The notes beneath the pieces were generated by a model. It saw nothing but the letters and a program-made list of their open reading frames with translations. It was not told where the DNA came from and ran no database searches. A stretch of 64,000 nucleotides of DNA from Pseudonocardia parietis (GTDB taxonomy: Bacteria; Actinomycetota; Actinomycetes; Mycobacteriales; Pseudonocardiaceae): positions 3,534,001 through 3,598,000 of the forward strand of contig NZ_JAGINU010000001.1 in assembly GCF_017876315.1 (NCBI RefSeq), in the 5' to 3' direction. Numbering within the stretch: the first letter of the stretch is position 1; each line of letters starts with the position of its first letter. The position numbers and the translations under genes are program-made. Below, one piece after another: positions 51,330 to 59,172 of the stretch.

Positions 51330-52810
51330 CCACTCACTGGTTCGTCGGGAGTGCCCTCGACCGCGCGGCGGGGTCGTTCGGCGGGGGCAGGGAGGGGCGC
51401 CGTCGTGCGGCGGCGGGTCAGCACGAAATAGCAGGTGGCCGAGGTGATGCTGCCGGCCAGCCAGGACAGGTCGAGACCGCCGAGTGCGGTGGAGACGGGC
51501 CCCTGCAACGCTGCGACCTCGCCGTGCAGGAACAGCCAGGTGGCCAGGACGCCGAGCGCGAACGCCACCAGGCCGGGGCCGTTGAACGCGGGGAGCCGCC
51601 GCCGGGCGGGCGCGGCGAGGAGCCGGTCGGCGTCGATCGGGCCGGGTTCGACGACGAAGTAGTGGACGAGCATGATGCCCGCCCAGGAGGCGATCCAGGC
51701 GACGATCCCGACCAGCCAGGTGTCCAGCACGGTGGCGAGGTCGTCGGTGAACACGAACACCACCACGGCGGCCATCGCGACCGTTCCGACCCCGACGCTC
51801 AGCGTGCGGCGGGAGATCTTGACGTCCATCGCCTGGACGGCGACGGAGAACGTGTAGATGTTGAGGATGTTGGTGGCGATCGGGCCGTGCACGACCAGCA
51901 GCAGGACCGGGATCGCGAGGGCACCGAAGTTCTCGACGATGAGCTGACCGGGGTCGATCGTGCCGTTGCGGGTGGCCAGGCTCGCGCCGAGCACACCGAG
52001 CCAGACGACCGGGATGAACTGCCCGAGCACGCTCGCGAGGTAGAGGCGCCTGCGGGGCATCGAGGAGCTCACGAAGCGCGAGTAGTCGGCGGCGTAGGTG
52101 TACCAGGTGATGCCCCAGCCGATGCCGATCGCGGTCATGACGCCCGACATCGCCGCGAACCGCTCGGTACCGGTCAGGATCTCGCCGGGCGGACCGGCGT
52201 AGCTCCAGTCGACGCCGATGAAGAACCAGGCGGCGATCGACATGACGATCAGCACGAGCACGGTCGGCGGGACCGTCCACCGCTCGAACGCGGCGATCGC
52301 GCGGTAGCCGGCCCAGGAGATCGCCACCTGGATCGCCATGATCACCGCGGCCACACCGATCCGCCAGCCGATGTTGGACGCCTGCGGGTCGACCAGGCCG
52401 ATCCGGCCGAACAGCGCCAGCACCAGGTCGAGCACGATCCAGGTGTTGACGGCGCACCAGCCGATGGCCAGGCAGGCCTGGATCGCCGCGGGCAGGTAGG
52501 CCCCGCGCCGGCCGAACGGGCCCCGGGACAGGACCATGCCGGTGACCCCGGCCTTCTGCCCGAGCAGGACGAACACCCCGAAGCCGGCCATGCCGATCAG
52601 GTTCCCCGCGACCAGCACGATCAGGGTGTCCTGCAGGGAGAGGCCGAGCTTGATGCCGAGGGCACCGAGCACCCAGTTGATCGGCGCGATGTTCGCGCCG
52701 GCCCAGATCCAGAACTGGGCCGAGACGTCCGAGGTCCGCTCGTGTTCGGGAACGTGCCGGGTGGCCTGTTCGAAGTCCGGGCCGGTGGCCGAACCTGCTG
52801 ACGAGTTCAT
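51326..52810 (-). CDS. NCS1-family purine/cytosine permease
   Basis: This 494-residue membrane protein has about 12 hydrophobic helices, beginning with WIWAGANIAPINWVLGALGI. The family landmarks are GNLIGMAGFGVFVLLGQKAGVTGMVLSRGPFGRRGAYLPA and GITWYTYAADYSRF. NCS1 carriers import nucleobases, hydantoins or allantoin with Na+ or H+. The ATG at 52810 precedes the hydrophilic MNSSAGSATGPDFEQ lead; the frame extends 90 bases upstream without similarity. It is first in the unit with the deacetylase and creatinase, divergent from a PucR regulator, so uptake of the cluster's nitrogen compound is its likely task. Confidence 0.92.
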   Translation of the reverse strand: MNSSAGSATGPDFEQATRHVPEHERTSDVSAQFWIWAGANIAPINWVLGALGIKLGLSLQDTLIVLVAGNLIGMAGFGVFVLLGQKAGVTGMVLSRGPFGRRGAYLPAAIQACLAIGWCAVNTWIVLDLVLALFGRIGLVDPQASNIGWRIGVAAVIMAIQVAISWAGYRAIAAFERWTVPPTVLVLIVMSIAAWFFIGVDWSYAGPPGEILTGTERFAAMSGVMTAIGIGWGITWYTYAADYSRFVSSSMPRRRLYLASVLGQFIPVVWLGVLGASLATRNGTIDPGQLIVENFGALAIPVLLLVVHGPIATNILNIYTFSVAVQAMDVKISRRTLSVGVGTVAMAAVVVFVFTDDLATVLDTWLVGIVAWIASWAGIMLVHYFVVEPGPIDADRLLAAPARRRLPAFNGPGLVAFALGVLATWLFLHGEVAALQGPVSTALGGLDLSWLAGSITSATCYFVLTRRRTTAPLPAPAERPRRAVEGTPDEPVSG

Positions 52811-52923
52811 GGGCTCCCTTCGTGCGGCCGCCGTGGCGACGGTCGCCGAAGATCGTGACCGAGCGCAGCGCGCTGCCAGAAGGTGCAGAATGTCCACCAT
52901 CGAACCCTGGGAGGCGACGTTCT

Positions 52924-54453
52924 GTGCCGATGGTCGTGCGAGACGTGTTGCGCGAACCGTTGCTGGCGGCGGCCGAGCCGTGTGTGGTGGCGGGGGCCGG
53001 GCCCGGCTCGTCAGCCCTGGACCGCCCCGTGACCTGGGTGCACACCAGCGAGGTCCTGCACGTCGCAGCGCTGCTGCGCGGCGGTGAGTTCCTGCTCGTG
53101 GGCGGGGTCGTGCTCGGTGCGGTCGATCCCGAACGCCGGCGCCGCTACGTCCGTGAGCTCGCCGAGCGGTCGGTGACCGCGCTCGCGGTCGAGTGCGGCG
53201 ACGGGCTCCCGGAGATGCCCCCCGAGATGTGTGAGATCGCCGACGAGGTCGGGCTGCCGCTCGTCGAGCTCCGTCGGATCGTCCGGTTCGTCGAGGTGTG
53301 CCAGAGCGTCAACGGCCAGCTCGCACACGAGTCGGTCCGGCGGCTGCAGGTCGGGGACCGGATCTCGCGCGCCCTGGTCGACGCCCTCTCCGGTGGGGCA
53401 GATCTGCCCGAACTGCTCGCGGTGCTCGCGAATCAGGTCGCCTCGGACGTCGAGCTGCGCGGCCTCGACGGCGACACGATCGCGTCGGCGTCCGCCCCGG
53501 CGGAACGGGACGGGCCCGGCGCCGGATCCGGGGGATGGTCGGCGCCGGTGGTCGTGACCGGGCTGACGATGGCGGTGGTGACGATCGCCCCGCGCCGGTC
53601 GGGCGACACGACCGAGCTGGTGGTGGCGCTGGAGAAGGCCCCCGAGGTGCTCGCGATCGCGCTGCTGCGCAGCAGGCCGCCCTCGGCGCGCGATCACGCG
53701 GTGCACGACTTCATCGGTCTCGCCCTGGAGGATGAGGACGCTGGCGCCGGTCGCCTCGTCGAGGTGGGGAGCCGGCTCGGGCTGGACCCGCAGCAGCGCT
53801 GCGTCGCGGTCGTCGCCGACCTCGCGCGTGCGGCGTCCGCGGGCGACGTCGAGTCGGTGCTCGGCCGGCGAGGCCGGACGGTCGTGGCCCAGGTGCGGGA
53901 GGGTCGTTTCCTGGGTGTCGTGACGGTGGACGCCCCGGCCGAGCGCGGCACGCTGATCGCCGATCTCGAGAGCGCCACCCTGCCGGACGCGACGCAGGTC
54001 GTCGTGGGATCGCTCGCGAAGCGCCTCGCCGACGTCCCGCGCTCGCTGCGCGGGGCGGTCACCGTGCAGGGCATGGAGTGTCGCCGTTCCGGCCCGCCGG
54101 TGGTCGACAGCGGGGACTACGCCGTCGAGTCGCTGCTGCTGAGCCTGGACGACGCAGCGGTCGCCGCCTTCGTCGAGGACCAGCTCGGTGACCTGGCCGA
54201 CGAGCACCGGCACGATCGCGGGCTGGTCGCGACGCTGAGCACGTTCGTCCGCCACTGGGGACGCAAGGTCGATACGGCCGCCTCGCTGCATCTGGGGCGC
54301 CAGGGCCTGTACCGGCGGCTCGACACGATCTTCGCGGCGCTCGGCCCGGTGCGACGTGGTACGCCCCGCGTCGGGGCCGTGGTGGTCGCTGTCGAGCTGG
54401 AGACGGCGCGGCGCCGGTTGGGTCGCACGAGCCGGGTGACGCGGCGGGACTGA
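52924..54453 (+). CDS. PucR-family transcriptional regulator
   Basis: This 509-residue protein has an N-terminal PucR domain (VVRDVLREPLLAAAEPCVVAGAG, SALDRPVTWVHTSE), a central GGDEF-like region and a C-terminal HTH_30 domain with VATLSTFVRHWGRKVDTAASLHLGRQGLYRRLDTIFAALG. The layout is that of PucR/CdaR activators of purine and nitrogen-compound catabolism. The GTG at 52924 is chosen after GGGAGG; an ATG two codons later is possible. It faces away from the permease-deacetylase-creatinase genes and should control them. Confidence 0.92.
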   Translation: MPMVVRDVLREPLLAAAEPCVVAGAGPGSSALDRPVTWVHTSEVLHVAALLRGGEFLLVGGVVLGAVDPERRRRYVRELAERSVTALAVECGDGLPEMPPEMCEIADEVGLPLVELRRIVRFVEVCQSVNGQLAHESVRRLQVGDRISRALVDALSGGADLPELLAVLANQVASDVELRGLDGDTIASASAPAERDGPGAGSGGWSAPVVVTGLTMAVVTIAPRRSGDTTELVVALEKAPEVLAIALLRSRPPSARDHAVHDFIGLALEDEDAGAGRLVEVGSRLGLDPQQRCVAVVADLARAASAGDVESVLGRRGRTVVAQVREGRFLGVVTVDAPAERGTLIADLESATLPDATQVVVGSLAKRLADVPRSLRGAVTVQGMECRRSGPPVVDSGDYAVESLLLSLDDAAVAAFVEDQLGDLADEHRHDRGLVATLSTFVRHWGRKVDTAASLHLGRQGLYRRLDTIFAALGPVRRGTPRVGAVVVAVELETARRRLGRTSRVTRRD

Positions 54454-54458
54454 GCGGC

Positions 54459-54482
54459 TCCCCGGCGCCCGCTCACCGGGGA
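54459..54482. terminator. possible terminator between convergent regulators
   Basis: TCCCCGG (54459-54465) pairs with CCGGGGA (54476-54482) over seven bp, in the 19-bp gap and the end of the minus-strand gene. It is weak compared with the other terminators here. Confidence 0.4.
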
Positions 54483-55147
54483 AGATCGGCGCCCGCCTGC
54501 ATCAGCATGAGGTGGGTGCCCCAGACGTGCGCGGTCGCCAGTTCCCGGGCCCGCTCGGGTCGCCCGTGCGCCACTGCCCGCAGGACCTCGGCGAGCTCGG
54601 CGAGGTGCGCGCGCAGTGCCGGGAGGAGGTCGTGGGGATCGGCGGCCCGGCTCGCCCAGCCATGGTGGGCGAGCCGGCACAGGCCGGGCAGGGCCGCCGG
54701 GGCCGCGGCGTCCGACGCGACCCGGTAGAGCGCGCCGTGGCCCTCGCAGTCGTGCCGGAACAACCGTCGCGGGTCGGGTTCGATACCGGCCACGGCGCCG
54801 AGGACGCTCGCGTGGCGCAGGAGCGGCTCCCGGGTGTCCGGGGTGACCGCACGGGCCGCACCGGCGGCGACCGCAGGCTCCAGGACCAGGCGGGCCGCGG
54901 TGATCTGGTCGAGGGTCGGCGGGGGAGCGGTATCGGCGTCGTCGCCCCGCATGCCGAGCCCGGCACTCTCGAGCCGGTCCGCGGCGTCGTGCAGGGTGAT
55001 CGTCCCCGACTCGAGCGCGGCGGCGGTGCGCAGGCCGATCCGGGCCGGGCCGTCGTCGTCCGCCGGGACGTCCGGCGCGTTCTGCAGGCCCCGATACAGG
55101 TTCCCGGCCAGGGGGAAGCGGCGCTCCGGCTGTCGTGCCGTATCCAT
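54473..55147 (-). CDS. FCD-domain protein without a winged helix
   Basis: This is a 224-residue protein. Residues about 78-220 (ITAARLVLEPAVAAGAARAV to RELATAHVWGTHLMLMQ) match the all-helical FCD effector domain of FadR-type regulators, including HDCEGHGALYRVASD with potential metal-binding residues. The first 75 residues are not a winged helix-turn-helix. Thus it probably senses a ligand but cannot bind DNA by itself; it could form mixed dimers with the full regulator encoded divergently at 55318. The ATG at 55147 is chosen for GAGGAGGAG upstream. Confidence 0.78.
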   Translation of the reverse strand: MDTARQPERRFPLAGNLYRGLQNAPDVPADDDGPARIGLRTAAALESGTITLHDAADRLESAGLGMRGDDADTAPPPTLDQITAARLVLEPAVAAGAARAVTPDTREPLLRHASVLGAVAGIEPDPRRLFRHDCEGHGALYRVASDAAAPAALPGLCRLAHHGWASRAADPHDLLPALRAHLAELAEVLRAVAHGRPERARELATAHVWGTHLMLMQAGADLPR

Positions 55148-55283
55148 GACGACTCCTCCTCGAGGCTTCGAACTCGTGTCGTGTGAGTACCCGCTGATTG
55201 ATATATTAACGTTCGACCAGACTGTTGCAAAGGGAGAGCGACTCCGTGGTGGTCTGACATGCCGCTGCCGGCCCGCGCGCCGA

Positions 55284-55311
55284 TCGACTGTGTGACCGGC
55301 CGTCGTAGAAT
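55284..55311 (+). promoter_or_regulatory. promoter for a leaderless mRNA
   Basis: TCGACT (55284-55289) and TAGAAT (55306-55311) are spaced 16 bases. The GTG start at 55318 lies six bases after the -10, and there is no ribosome-binding site. That is the usual leaderless geometry in actinobacteria. Confidence 0.6.
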
Positions 55312-55317
55312 GACCGG

Positions 55318-55998
55318 GTGAGCGCCGCACCCCAGGATCTCGCCGCACCGCGGGACTTCGACGTACCGGTGTCGCTGGCGGACCGGGCCTACCTCGCGAT
55401 CCGCGATCAGCTGATCATGCTCGACATCCCGCCCCTGGCGCCCATCGACGACGACCGGGTCGCGAAGTCGCTCGGGCTGGGGCGGACCCCGGTCCGGGAG
55501 GCGCTCAAGCGACTGGAGACCGAGCGGCTGGTCGTGTCCTACCCCCGCCGGGGCACGTTCGCGACCAGCGTGGACATCTCCGACCTGCGCCACATCTCGG
55601 AGATCCGGATCCTGCTCGAGCCGCTGGCCGCCCGCCGGGCCGCCGAGTCGGCCTCACCGCAGCGGCGCGAGGAGATCGGCGACCTCGCCGAGCGGACCCG
55701 GCTGCTCGACACCGCCGCGATGGCGCGGACCGAGCTGATGCGCTGGGACCTCGCCGTGCACCGGACCATGTACCGCGCTGCGGGCAACCCCTACATGGAG
55801 GACGAGCTGGTCCGGTTCCACAACCTGGCCACCCGCATCCACTGCCTGTTCCTCGACCGCCTCACCCACGTCGACCGGCACATCGGTGAGCACACCGGCC
55901 TGCTCACCGCGATCGCCGACGGCGACCCGGAGACTGCCGAGACCCTCTGCCGCGACCACGTCGTCGGCTTCGAGCAGGCGATCCGCGCCGTCGTCTAG
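55318..55998 (+). CDS. GntR family regulator (FadR/FCD type)
   Basis: This is a 226-residue single-module regulator with a winged helix at about residues 18-85 (RVAKSLGLGRTPVREALKRLETERLVVSYPRRGTF). The FCD domain after that has DLRHISEIRILLEPLAARRAAE, LRW-DLAVHRTMYRAAGNPYM and IGEHTGLLTAIADGD, with the His/Asp positions of metal-binding FCD proteins. It probably represses acyl or aromatic catabolism genes nearby. The start follows a clear -10 by six bases. Its TAG stop is the first complete triplet of a 165-bp structured repeat. Confidence 0.9.
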   Translation: MSAAPQDLAAPRDFDVPVSLADRAYLAIRDQLIMLDIPPLAPIDDDRVAKSLGLGRTPVREALKRLETERLVVSYPRRGTFATSVDISDLRHISEIRILLEPLAARRAAESASPQRREEIGDLAERTRLLDTAAMARTELMRWDLAVHRTMYRAAGNPYMEDELVRFHNLATRIHCLFLDRLTHVDRHIGEHTGLLTAIADGDPETAETLCRDHVVGFEQAIRAVV

Positions 55999-56159
55999 TG
56001 CGGTGGCCACGAACGTTGCCGGGGTGATCGCGGGTCCAGGCGGCGCCTCGCAAGGCGCCGCCCGCAGCCCATACCGGGCGTATGGGCAAGGGCGGCAACG
56101 CGGCGAGGCGTCGCCTGGGCGCGCGAGGACCCGGTGAACGTTCGTGGCCACCGCACTAG
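55995..56159. repeat. 165-bp structured repeat, copy B
   Basis: Perfect 23-bp inverted ends (55995-56017 and 56137-56159) begin and end with CTAG. Inside are two more hairpins: GGCGGCGCC-TCGCAA-GGCGCC, and CCCATAC-CGGGC-GTATGGG at about 56067-56086. It then continues with GGCGGCAACGCGGCGAGGCG. It aligns with the inverted copy at 34026-34190, which has the same length. The stop codon of the preceding regulator gene lies in the left end. No coding frame is convincing. Confidence 0.8.
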
Positions 56160-56289
56160 GGGCGGCCGGGAGCCCAGCCGCAGACGCCTGCCGGCCTGTC
56201 TCACGACGGGCGCGCGTGGTCCGCGAGAGGGAGCCGCCCCCCTCGCGAGAGGGAGCCGGGTCTCGCGGGGAGCCGGGAGGATCGGTGAC

Positions 56290-56757
56290 ATGCCCGCACC
56301 GCCGATCACCGTCATCGCCCCGGCCGCGTCCGCCTGGACGATGCTCTACGTCGTGTCCAAGGTCCACCACGCCGTGACCGGAACCCTGGGCGTGACCGGC
56401 GGCCCCGTCGTCCCGCTCGCGTCCTACGCGGCGTACGCGCCCGGAGAGGTGTCTGCGGCACAGTGGGCGAACGCCGGACTGGGGCTGCTGGCCGCCGGGA
56501 TGCTGCTGCTCGCGATCCGGTTCCCGGCCGGGTGGAACCGGTGGCTGCTGACCGTGCCGATGGCGACGCTGTTCCTGCTGGCGGCGGCCGGTGCGGTCGG
56601 CATGGTGGCACGCGACGTGCTGACCGGCTCCGGCGGAACGGTGTTCGGTGCTTACTGTGCGATCTGGGCCGTGCTCGTCGGCGCGACGACGTGGGCCCAC
56701 CACCGGAGCCGGTGGCGGGCGCCGTCCGTGCCGACGCGCTCGGCTGTTCGACCCTGA
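56290..56757 (+). CDS. small integral membrane protein
   Basis: This 155-residue protein has four likely transmembrane helices: ITVIAPAASAWTMLYVVSKV, WANAGLGLLAAGMLLLAI, WLLTVPMATLFLLAAAGAVG and AYCAIWAVLVGATTWA. A basic C-terminal tail should be cytoplasmic. No known family is recognised. The ATG at 56290 has GGGAGG upstream. It is the only gene between the structured repeat and the minus-strand acyl-CoA operon, and it converges with that operon. Confidence 0.75.
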   Translation: MPAPPITVIAPAASAWTMLYVVSKVHHAVTGTLGVTGGPVVPLASYAAYAPGEVSAAQWANAGLGLLAAGMLLLAIRFPAGWNRWLLTVPMATLFLLAAAGAVGMVARDVLTGSGGTVFGAYCAIWAVLVGATTWAHHRSRWRAPSVPTRSAVRP

Positions 56758-56786
56758 GTGCTGGTATCCAGCGAAGCCCGACCGGC

Positions 56787-59162
56787 TCAGCGGTTGCGCC
56801 ACACCGGACGGCGCTTCTGGGCGAATGCGGTGACACCCTCGACGCTGTCCTCGCTGAGGAGCAGGTCGTCGAGTGCGGACGACGGGTGGGTGGCGGCGTC
56901 GACGGTGTCGGCGATGCCCGCGGTCTCGTTCATGATCTGCAGTGAGACCCGGACCGAGGTCGGCGACCCGTCGAGGATCTCGGCTGCCAGCACGCGTGCG
57001 CCCTCCAGCGCGGTCCCGGCCGCGACGACCCGGTTGGCCAGCCCGTACTCGCGGGCCTCGGCGGCGGTGATGCGCCGGCCGGTCAGGATCATCTCGGTGG
57101 CGACTGTGGGCGGCACCGTCCGGGGCAGCCGTACGAGGCCGCCCGCGCCGGCCACCAGTCCGACCTTCACCTCGGACAGCGCGAAGGTCGCGGTGTCGTC
57201 GGCGACGACCAGGTGGCAGGCCAGCGCGATCTCGCAGCCGCCGCCCATGGCGAACCCGTTCACGGCCGCGATGACCGGTTTGGTCATGTCCCGACGCCCG
57301 GTCAGCCCGGCGAACCCGTTCTTGGGCACCCACATCGGCTTCCCGCTCGCGGAGTAGACCAGGTCGTTGCCCGCGGAGAACGCCTTGTCACCGGCTCCGG
57401 TGAGGATCGCGACCCACAGGTCCGGATCGGCGAAGTACGCGTCGAAGATCTCGTCGAGCTCGTCGTTCGCCGCGGGGTGCAGGCTGTTGCGCGCCTGCGG
57501 CCGGTTGATCGTCACCTCGAGCAGGTGCCCGTCGCGGCGGACCAGGACGTGCTCGTAGTCGTCACGCAGCACCGTCGGACGTGCCGGGAACAGCTCGTCC
57601 ATCCTGGACCCGGTCGTGGTCACCCGGTTGCCGAAACCGAACGAGCGCACGTGGACGCGGGTCCCGACCGGGTCGCCGATGGTGAGCCGCTCGAGCATCT
57701 CCTCGTCGTCGCGGTGCGTGGTGGCGATGAACCGGCGCCCGTCGGCCTCGAGCCGCCCGATGACCACGCCGGTGCGCGCCCCGTTCCGGCCGTGCTTCAC
57801 GGTCCAGGTCTCGACGGTGGCCCAGCCGTCGGCGTGCAGGGCTTCCGCGGGAGCGGGGCGGCCGTCGATCCGGGCCTGCAGCTCGGCACTGCGATCGGCG
57901 CGCCACTCGGTGGGGGTGGTCGAGTAGATCCCGACGGAGTACTTGCTCAGCGCCCCGCCGTTCGCGCCGACGAGGCCGAAGGCGCCCGGCTCGGCCCGCA
58001 GCCGCGTGACGGTCTCGGCGACGGCGTGCATCGAGTAGTTGTTGCCCGCGCCGCCGAAGAACGGCAGGCCGCCGGTCAGTGTCAGGCCGCGCGGGTCGTC
58101 CGGGGCGAGGCCGAGCCCGTCGCAGACGGCCGACACGGCGACCGGGAAGCAGCTGTAGAGGTCCAGCGTCGTGATCTCGTCCAGGGTGCGTCCGGCGACC
58201 TCGAGCGCGTGCCGGACGGCGAGCACCGACGCCGGCGCCGCCGACAGGTCCGCGCGGTCCATCAGCTCCCGCTCGCGCAGGTCGGCGTGGCCGTGCAGGA
58301 ACACCCAGCGGTCCTGGCCGACCCCGAGGCGGCGGGCGGCGGCCACCGACATCAGCAGCACCGCGGCGCCCTGGTTGACCTGGTCGCGAGCGACCAGGAA
58401 CCGGGTGTAGGGCTCGGCGATCAGCCGGTTGCGCTCGGTCGGCGTGGCGAGCTCGCCGGCATCGCGTTCCACCGGTGCGGCGGCGTGCGGGTTGCGCGCG
58501 GCCACCGTGGTGAACGGCGCGAACAGCTCGCCCATCGCCAGCGCGTATTCCTCGCGCGACTGCCGCAGCCGGGCCCGGCGGGCGTTGTCGAACAGGGCGT
58601 ACTGGCTGGGGGCGTCGGTGAGGCCGTGGCTCGCGAGGTGCCGCGACATCAGGCCCTTCAGCCCGAAGCCGCGGTCCTCGAGATCGCCGCCGACGTGCTC
58701 GGTGAAGTCCGGCCGGTCCTCGGACCCGGCCAGGTGACGCGTGGTGGAGATCGCCTCCGAGCCGAAGACCAGCGCGACCTCCGAGCGGCCCTCGGCGATC
58801 GTCCGGGCCAGTTCGGTGATCAGGTGCTGCGGCGACTGCCCGCCGCTGACCTCCAGGATCGCCCGCGCCGGGGTCGCTCCGACCCGCCCGGCGACCGAAC
58901 GCGGGTAGTTGTCGGACCGGCCCAGCGGGGCGCTCGCGCCCGGGGTGGAGATCTCGAACTGCCGGGCCCCGGCCACGGTGTCGATCGCGGCACCGAGTGC
59001 CGCCGGGTCGGCGGCCGCGTCGGTCAGCGCGGCACGAGCGGCCTCGGCGGCGAGGTCGACCGCGGACAGCCTGCGGTACCCGGGGTCGTCGACGCGTTCG
59101 GACGCCTGCCCGACGCCGACGAGCACCGGGGTGCGGGGATCGAGTGCGGGGAGATCGGTCAT
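56787..59162 (-). CDS. thiolase-like protein fused to an enoyl-CoA hydratase
   Basis: This is a 791-residue continuous frame. Residues 1-410 are a thiolase-like domain (PVLVGVGQASERVDDPG, LDLYSCFPVAVSAVCDGLG with one active-site Cys, GGAGNNYSMHAVAE with the His, GANGGALSKYSVG). The nucleophile-loop Cys of true thiolases is replaced (EVSGGQSPQHL). About 415-520 is a beta-rich OB-type tail like that of thiolase-like protein type 1. Residues 535-791 are a crotonase with DKAFSAGNDLVY, GGGCEIALACHLVVAD and SEVKVGLVAGAGG. Hydration of an enoyl-CoA plus a retro-Claisen or aldol-type step in one polypeptide is the inference. It overlaps nothing and starts at ATG 59162. Confidence 0.87.
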   Translation of the reverse strand: MTDLPALDPRTPVLVGVGQASERVDDPGYRRLSAVDLAAEAARAALTDAAADPAALGAAIDTVAGARQFEISTPGASAPLGRSDNYPRSVAGRVGATPARAILEVSGGQSPQHLITELARTIAEGRSEVALVFGSEAISTTRHLAGSEDRPDFTEHVGGDLEDRGFGLKGLMSRHLASHGLTDAPSQYALFDNARRARLRQSREEYALAMGELFAPFTTVAARNPHAAAPVERDAGELATPTERNRLIAEPYTRFLVARDQVNQGAAVLLMSVAAARRLGVGQDRWVFLHGHADLRERELMDRADLSAAPASVLAVRHALEVAGRTLDEITTLDLYSCFPVAVSAVCDGLGLAPDDPRGLTLTGGLPFFGGAGNNYSMHAVAETVTRLRAEPGAFGLVGANGGALSKYSVGIYSTTPTEWRADRSAELQARIDGRPAPAEALHADGWATVETWTVKHGRNGARTGVVIGRLEADGRRFIATTHRDDEEMLERLTIGDPVGTRVHVRSFGFGNRVTTTGSRMDELFPARPTVLRDDYEHVLVRRDGHLLEVTINRPQARNSLHPAANDELDEIFDAYFADPDLWVAILTGAGDKAFSAGNDLVYSASGKPMWVPKNGFAGLTGRRDMTKPVIAAVNGFAMGGGCEIALACHLVVADDTATFALSEVKVGLVAGAGGLVRLPRTVPPTVATEMILTGRRITAAEAREYGLANRVVAAGTALEGARVLAAEILDGSPTSVRVSLQIMNETAGIADTVDAATHPSSALDDLLLSEDSVEGVTAFAQKRRPVWRNR

Positions 59163-59172
59163 GCCCGTCCTT

